In this document: in pieces, positions 58,412-64,000 of the stretch | How the letters are laid out: each line of letters starts with the position of its first letter | Position numbering within the stretch: position 1 is the first letter of the stretch | From: Pterobdella sp. o SKG-2022 | Lineage: Eukaryota > Annelida > Clitellata > Hirudinida > Piscicolidae | NCBI GenBank assembly: GCA_964035795.1 | Contig: OZ038322.1 | Span: 17,531,447 to 17,595,446 of the forward strand | Length of the DNA stretch: 64,000 nucleotides | Direction: 5' to 3' | The notes under the pieces: generated by a model | Database searches by the model: none | What the model was told of the DNA's origin: nothing | What the model saw: only the letters and a program-made list of their open reading frames with translations | Made by a program: the position numbers and the translations under genes

Positions 58412-59219
58412 CTAATCATCATCAAAGTCTAGGGCTGCTCTCCTCCTGTCAAACTATAATTTGAGAAAATTAGACAATAATAAACAAGATAATGAAAATT
58501 TAACCGAAAAATATAATAAAAAGTAAAGTCAACAAACACAGAGTATTTATTAATATATCACTCCATAATGTAAGCTAGCTTTACAAAAAGCTTTGTGTCA
58601 TTTAATAGATACTTTGTGTTTGTTGTCCTTCTTTTAGATTTAGGCTATTGTACTTCATCATAGTAAAAAAGTAATTCAAAAAATGTAAAATTGGAAAGGT
58701 CCAAATGCACCTTTACTGTAGTTGTCTTTTTTGTTTGTTCTGATACCCTTTCTAGAAGTTGCTTGAAACTTTCTTCACTAAGCTATAGTGTTAATTTAAT
58801 TTTTGAAAATGAATGATTTTAAAATTCTAAAACTTACTTTTCCCTGAATCTGACCCATTTGAGCCATCTGTATAAGCATTGACTCAACCATCTTGGCCTT
58901 TTCAGGCTTTGTTAGAGCTATTGTGTTTACTTGAAAAAGGAAACTAAATAAATATAATTTATCAAAGTTTAATCTAAAAAATTTTTACATCTGGCTCTAG
59001 CAGGCTGATCTAAGACTTGTACTAAGATGCTATTTTTCATTTCATCATTTCTTCTTTTAGTTTCTGCTTGATCTTCACTGCTCATGCCTTGCCTTCCTCC
59101 CTAGACAAAATTTCAATTAAGAAATTTCATGGAGTAAATAAAAATGTATAATATATATAAAAAACCTGCATTTCGGCCAACCTTTTGGCCCGAATAGCTT
59201 CTAATTCTGGATCGGCCAT
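58412..59219 (-). CDS. PDCD5: Programmed cell death protein 5, complete
   Basis: Five exons on the minus strand, 59219-59166, 59100-58989, 58929-58838, 58782-58711 and 58453-58412, give 372 nt (123 residues), the normal family length of about 125. The start reads MADPELEAIRAKRLAEMQ. The core has ILVQVLDQPARARL, LTKPEKAKMVE and QMAQMGQ, and the end has TKKTTTVKFDRRR plus an acidic DFDDD tail. All are hallmark PDCD5 segments forming the three-helix DNA/protein-binding fold. Family members are nuclear/cytosolic and promote apoptosis and interact with the TRiC chaperonin; that is family knowledge. Head-to-head with LIPT1. Confidence 0.95.
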
Positions 59220-59422
59220 TGCTCAAACCTATTTCAGTAAAACTGCGTTTTTTTTTTTGTTTATAGCGTAATTATTTAAATTTTATTCTAATTTTAAACG
59301 TTATTATACTAATTAACTTAATAAAATGAGTAGTGATAATAAGTGATGTCGGGATATCAATGGTATCAAATGTGAAATTAGGTTTGGAAATTTGAACACC
59401 CGGGTTGTAAAAGAACTTACCA
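59220..59422. promoter_or_regulatory. Compact bidirectional promoter between PDCD5 and LIPT1
   Basis: Only 203 bp separate the two divergent start codons, so both transcripts must initiate here. There is no obvious TATA element; a poly-T run sits near 59251-59262. Confidence 0.55.
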
Positions 59423-60690
59423 ATGAGCAAATTTCTTCTACCAACGTTGCTTAATTCCCAAAAAGTGATTTATTCAAAATGTCAAAATGTTTTTTATAAT
59501 TTAGCATTGGAAGATTGGATTGCCAAAAACGTAAAGTTCGTTGATAATATTGAACACAATCAACACGCCGAGTTAATGATACTTTGGCGAAATAAACCCT
59601 GTGTCGTTTTGGGAAGACATCAAAATGCTTGGGTAGAAGCAGAAGTTAATGAAATGAAACAAAATGGTGTTCTTCTTGCTAGGAGACGAAGTGGCGGGGG
59701 TTGTGTATATCACGATCTTGGAAATATTAATATTACTTTCTTCACTTCAAAAAACTTTTATAATCGTAAAAGAAACTTGAATTTCATTAGTGAACATTTA
59801 AAAAAAGTATGGGATTTGGATGTCAATGTTAATTGCAGAGATGATTTATTATTTAAAGACAAATACAAGGCATCTTTGTTGGTTCATTGCTTGATAAATT
59901 ATATTTTTTCATTTTAAATAAAAATTCATGACTATCATTATAGATTTCAGGGTCAGCAGCCAAGCTTGGTAGAGATTTTGCATATCATCATTTCACTTTG
60001 CTCATCAATGCTAAACTTGAAAATGCTAAAAAGTTTCTAGCAGTTTCAAAAGTAAAATTAGATATTTAAACTCAATTAAAATCATTTCAATATTTCATTT
60101 AATTGTAATGTTTCTTATATTGATTTTTCAGGATGGCATGTTCACCAAAGCTACATCATCTGTTCCATCTCCCATAACCAATCTTTCATATCACAACTCT
60201 ATAAATACTGATCTTCTCATTGAAAACTTAATTAAAGAATATTCTAAGTCCAATTTGAAGGTTCTTTTTAATAATTATATAGTTCAAATTTTACAATTTT
60301 TTGAGATGCTCCCATCTTTTTCAGCTCGATGAATTGACAGTGGACCCTAAAGATTCATCTCAGTTTAAAGGAATAGAGGAAATGGTTTTAGAATTGAAAG
60401 ACTGGTCATGGGTGTATGGTCATTCGCCAAAATTTTGTATCACTCAATCTTTCTCAATATCAAGTCAAAGATCAATTTCAGTTCAGATCGAAATAGATAA
60501 AGGTGTGATAAAGAATATTGAAGCAGCAGAAGATTCGAATGGTCATGATCCAATAATCTTTGAAGTGAATCGTATGTTGAATGGCGTCAAATTTAAACAA
60601 GATGAGTTAACAAGATTGCTAAACAGTGGCAATTTCAAAGAAAAGAACCTTTATTACAACATACTATCACATTTGATTTCAATTTGTTAG
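59423..60690 (+). CDS. LIPT1: Lipoyltransferase 1, mitochondrial
   Basis: It transfers lipoyl groups onto E2 subunits of mitochondrial 2-oxoacid dehydrogenases. Exons 59423-59869, 59944-60051, 60132-60260 and 60325-60690 sum to 1,050 nt (349 residues), near the usual length. Family motifs are VVLGRHQNAW, ARRRSGGGCVYHDLGNINITFF (substrate-binding RRxSGGG loop) and KISGSAAKLGR-like with AYHHFTLL in exon 2. The C-terminal domain includes WVYGHSPKF. The first exon most likely ends at a GC donor (TACAAG|GCATCT), giving the canonical KISGSA. A GT donor 9 nt downstream is also in frame and would insert three residues. The N-terminus is basic and short, compatible with mitochondrial import. AATAAA lies at 60726-60731. 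Confidence 0.93.
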
Positions 60691-60725
60691 TTTATTTAAA
60701 ACATTATCAAATATCGTTTTAATCA

Positions 60726-60731
60726 AATAAA
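60726..60731 (+). terminator. Polyadenylation signal of LIPT1
   Basis: AATAAA 36 nt after the LIPT1 stop codon. Confidence 0.5.
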
Positions 60732-61328
60732 GCCTAAATTTTTCAAATAATTTTTGATCTAAAAATAAATAATATCTAAGTGAATATAGTATTAATTCTC
60801 TCACCAAAAATAAAAGCATTTGGGAAATTAATTTTATAAATAACTTCAAGCTAGCAAATAGATTTTATACTATAGTAAAACTATTTTGGATGACATAAAA
60901 TAATGGTTTGTAACTAATCACTGTTAATAGCAATAGGGATAATAATGATTATTTCAACAAACAAGACATAATTAAACAGATGGCGAGTTGTTATTGAAAC
61001 TTGATAAGAAAAATTGTGATTTTATTTGAAATAATCTAATAATTCACGTTAAATGTGTATTAAAGCTTTTCTATAGAGCCATAGTCAAACAACAAAACAA
61101 TTCAATTAACTGTAGATAAATTAATATTTAGGTGAGTTATATAAATAATCAAATATAATATGTAAACAAAAAAAATAAAATTATATTATGAAAAGGAAAT
61201 GATTTAAAATATGATAAAATTATATATTTAAGCTTTAATCAAAGAGTGAGCTTGGAGAATGTGGAAATATTTCCAGATTCATTTGGAAGATTTCTCGTGA
61301 AAGATGATGAGATGAATATTGAAATCAA
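60732..61328. other. Convergent intergenic region LIPT1 / ERO1
   Basis: AT-rich sequence between convergent genes, probably including the ERO1 3'UTR on the minus strand. No other feature was recognised. Confidence 0.5.
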
Positions 61329-64000
61329 CTATGATAACATTTGCCTGAAATGATTCAATTCATAAATGCTCTGCGACAATCTGAAAACAATCAATTTATC
61401 ATTGAAAATTATATTAACAGTAGCAATAATTAATAGCATTACCTTCCAAAAGCATTGAACAAAGCCACAACTTCTCCTCTGGTCAGTTGGAATGGAAGAG
61501 CTTGAGCGTCTTGTTGGTTGGAAGGAGTGTCCTGGTCAGAGAACAATATTTTCAATGCCGTTCCCATGCCCGTGAATTGAACCTGCAATGTGTTCATTTA
61601 CGATAAAAACAATAATTAAAACATTCAATAATTTTTAAAACCGATTAATGAGAAATTTATGAAACAAAAATAGCCATACTTTTCGGTAAGTGTAGCCTAC
61701 TATAATATACTTACCGAAAATTCTAGCTATTTTTGCTAAACAAATGTAGTATTTTAGAAACATCGTATGTTCTTTCGTGAATTTGAATTTCATACAATAA
61801 AAACCTCAGATTATGAAGATATTAGAAGAACACAGAGAAAATTTTTATCAAGCTTTATTATTATGTACTAAATTTTCTCATGAATCGACGTTTAACATTG
61901 TTGAATATAGCTTATAAGTACATTAAAATTTCTCTAAATAATTAAAACAAAAACGATTTGAATCAAACACTTTTATTAACTGAATAATAACACGAAGGTT
62001 TTCGTAAGTTGAACTCTTATTATCAAGTATACAAACTTGCATACATTATCAATATGTATATTTGATAATGTAAGTTTAACTTACAAAAAGATTCGCGTTA
62101 TTATTCAGTTAATAAAAGTGTTTGATTCGAATCGTTTTTGTTGATAAGCTAGTTAGTTAATTAAAATAAATTATATCATTCTTAATCAACTTTATCATTT
62201 ATTTTTGATATTATTATTTCAAATAAATACTTAAGCCTTCAATATTTCAAAAATATTCAAAAAGTTTATTTACATACCTTTCCCCAAAGACGACATTTAT
62301 CACAGCCAACACAATCCATTATTACGGAGATGTTACGAAAATGCATCTTGAACTCTCCCTGGAAATATGTTTTGAAAATGTATATACATCCATTGAATAT
62401 CAACCAATAGTTTTTAAAATGTCAAGCAATGTCACCATAAGTTTTTTGAAATCTCCTTGGAAGAGCACATTCTCGTCGAAATGATTTGGAAACGTCCTGA
62501 AGTCGAATCAATGGTTATATATATATATAACAAACCACAGTTGAAATAATACTCAACTTCATATTCTTTATAACATAAAAACCAATCATAAAGAATTTTT
62601 GACTAAATATGAAGTTCATTAAACTGTTAAATTTTTGTACAATGAGTTATAGAAAATTCCACTTTATAAACATAAGATATTCTAACAAAAGAAAAAATTT
62701 AAACAACTGACTGTATGCTATCAAGCAATCTATGCACCAAGTCCTTCACTTGTTCGTCCTGCACTTCATCTCCAGTGTAAAAATTCATCTGTAGATGTTT
62801 GACATAATTGCCCTTGATATATCTATGTATATTGATTATATAATCCGCGTAGTAATATGATTAAGATGTTAAGTGTAAAATAATATAGCTAATAAGGTAA
62901 AGTACAAAAATATCCCAATAAATCAACAAGCAAGCTCAGTAGGTCTAATTTTAAAAATAAATTCTAAATCGATATAAATGTTATTGAAGTATCAACCGCG
63001 CAAACCTTCTTGAGGTATGGGGTAGCCTTGACTAGAGCCCTCATTTCAACCAAAAATGTGAAGTACATGTTGGCCAACCTCTTGGGTCCCTCACCCCACG
63101 TCAGAGAAGGGTCAAAGCGTTTCATGAACTCTTCAAAGTTAGGTCCCCAAGCGGGTTGGTCAAACGCCGTCTTCGCTGNNNNNNNNNNNNNNNNNNNNNN
63201 NNNNNNNNNNNNNNNNNNNNNNNNNNNNNNNNNNNNNNNNNNNNNNNNNNNNNNNNNNNNNNNNNNNNNNNNNNNNNNNNNNNNNNNNNNNNNNNNNNNN
63301 NNNNNNNNNNNNNNNNNNNNNNNNNNNNNNNNNNNNNNNNNNNNNNNNNNNNNNNNNNNNNNNNNNNNNNNNNNNNNNTATTTTTTTTTTTTTTTTTAAA
63401 TAATGCAAAAAACATGGATTTAATGGTTCATAACTATAAACAGCGTTTGCAAGACTACGTAATAATCTATTTTTCACAACTTTCCAAAAACGATTGAAAT
63501 TTAAGTAATTTTTTAATACATTTATTGAAAAAAAGCTAAAAATTTTGATAACTATAGCCTTGTCATAAAACGTTAGCATATGAATACTGTAGTTAGTGGT
63601 TTCTACAGTAACTCTAAAACCTATATTTATAATTTCTTGATGTGTTTGTATTATTAAACATCTGGCTTTGAATTCCCATATAAACCAACGCGGTATAAGC
63701 CAATTGGCTGTGACGTCAACGTTGATGCTGGTGTGGAAGCCAGATATGAGCTTGTAGAACGTCTTCTTTTCCAGGCACATTTCTGTGGAATGATTAAAAA
63801 TAAATTTGATTTATATTTATTACTAAAAAATTTAAACGCTTATTGAATTTCACGAAGCTTTTCTTTTTGTTTCATAGGTATTTTGTCAGCCTTGAAAAAT
63901 CCCAATAAATTTAATAAAATAAATCAAAACTGTTCCTTTTACATGTAATTTGAATACTGAGTTTATATGATACACTCACCATCAACCGTTGCATACTCGC
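61329..64000 (-). CDS. ERO1: Endoplasmic reticulum oxidoreductin 1, C-terminal part
   Basis: A flavoprotein of the ER lumen that reoxidises protein disulfide isomerase. Exons on -: 64000-63980 (partial), 63782-63690, 63175-63006, 62812-62712, 62497-62436, 62358-62278, 61582-61443 and 61380-61329 (stop). Visible: [20 protein letters not shown] (the S..H pair contributes to FAD binding), [18 protein letters not shown], the catalytic triad [23 protein letters not shown] and FNAFGR. The N-terminus with the shuttle cysteines is outside the window. All junctions keep phase except that exon 62497-62436 carries one base too many (apparent frame break). The 200-N gap falls in the intron between 63690 and 63175, so no exon is lost. 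Confidence 0.93.
61664..61737. repeat. Inverted repeat in ERO1 intron (about 32-nt arms)
   Basis: Imperfect arms containing CAAAAATAGC and TTTTCGGTAAGT face each other around a roughly 11-nt loop, in the 695-nt intron between ERO1 exons 62278 and 61582. Confidence 0.7.
61946..62142. repeat. Long-armed inverted repeat (MITE/foldback-like) in ERO1 intron
   Basis: Arms of about 86 nt (61946-62031 and 62057-62142) are roughly 90% complementary by eye. The outer arm reads AACAAAAACGATT then GAATCAAACACTTTTATTAA and ACTGAATAATAAC. No ORF is present. The structure fits a non-autonomous element; flanking target duplications were not clear. Confidence 0.8.
63179..63378. other. Assembly gap (200 N)
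   Basis: Exactly 200 N followed by a long T-run. It lies in an ERO1 intron: the exon to its left starts three bases away with a visible acceptor (CAG). The round length suggests a gap of unknown true size. Confidence 0.98.

Noticed and set aside
63010..63780. ORFs running through the N gap
   Set aside because: Artefact of undefined bases; the ERO1 exons on either side end at visible splice sites.

Overview
The window is AT-rich, intron-rich animal DNA. Nearly all introns are GT-AG, and the genes are metazoan: a MAGI scaffold, a rhodopsin-class peptide GPCR, a CHD6-9/kismet remodeller, PDCD5, LIPT1 and ERO1. I read it as an invertebrate genome, but the sequence does not let me name the phylum. 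Gene models below were built by hand from homology to remembered family members, splice-site consensus and reading-phase continuity. No alignment or RNA evidence was available.

Layout: (1) about 1-11158, + strand: a 5'-truncated MAGI-type membrane-associated guanylate kinase with the second half of the GK domain and five PDZ domains, but no recognisable WW domains. (2) 12573-30604, + strand: a complete four-exon class A peptide-type GPCR of 390 residues. Its first intron is about 14.8 kb and holds, in antisense, a broken 5'-truncated non-LTR retrotransposon (17405-19960) with a reverse transcriptase, a Cys/His knuckle and a restriction-like endonuclease. (3) 30605-34271: a long-armed hairpin repeat, a small unrecognised + strand gene (31772-32438) and a small - strand gene (32930-33338) ending in a possible CAAX prenylation box. 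(4) 34272-57445, + strand: one CHD6-9/kismet gene that I could assemble as 42 phase-consistent coding exons (13,563 nt, about 4,520 residues). It has a Gln-rich N-terminus, two chromodomains, a SNF2 ATPase, a SANT/SLIDE-like region, one BRK domain and a Ser-rich tail. (5) 58412-59219, - strand: complete PDCD5, head-to-head (203 bp) with LIPT1 (59423-60690, + strand). (6) 61329-64000, - strand: the 3' part of ERO1, containing two hairpin repeats in one intron, a 200-N gap in another, and an apparent 1-nt frame break.

The genes do not form a pathway. They are unrelated housekeeping or signalling genes: nuclear chromatin (CHD), apoptosis/chaperone-linked PDCD5, mitochondrial lipoylation (LIPT1), ER disulfide formation (ERO1), junction scaffolding (MAGI) and neuropeptide signalling (GPCR). 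The most unusual signals are a 504-nt stop-free segment with splice-like ends that splits CHD chromodomain 1 (exitron or insertion), the WW-less MAGI, the YLDD-type retroelement, two inferred GC-AG introns, two inverted-repeat elements with 67-86-nt arms, and the two unassigned small genes.
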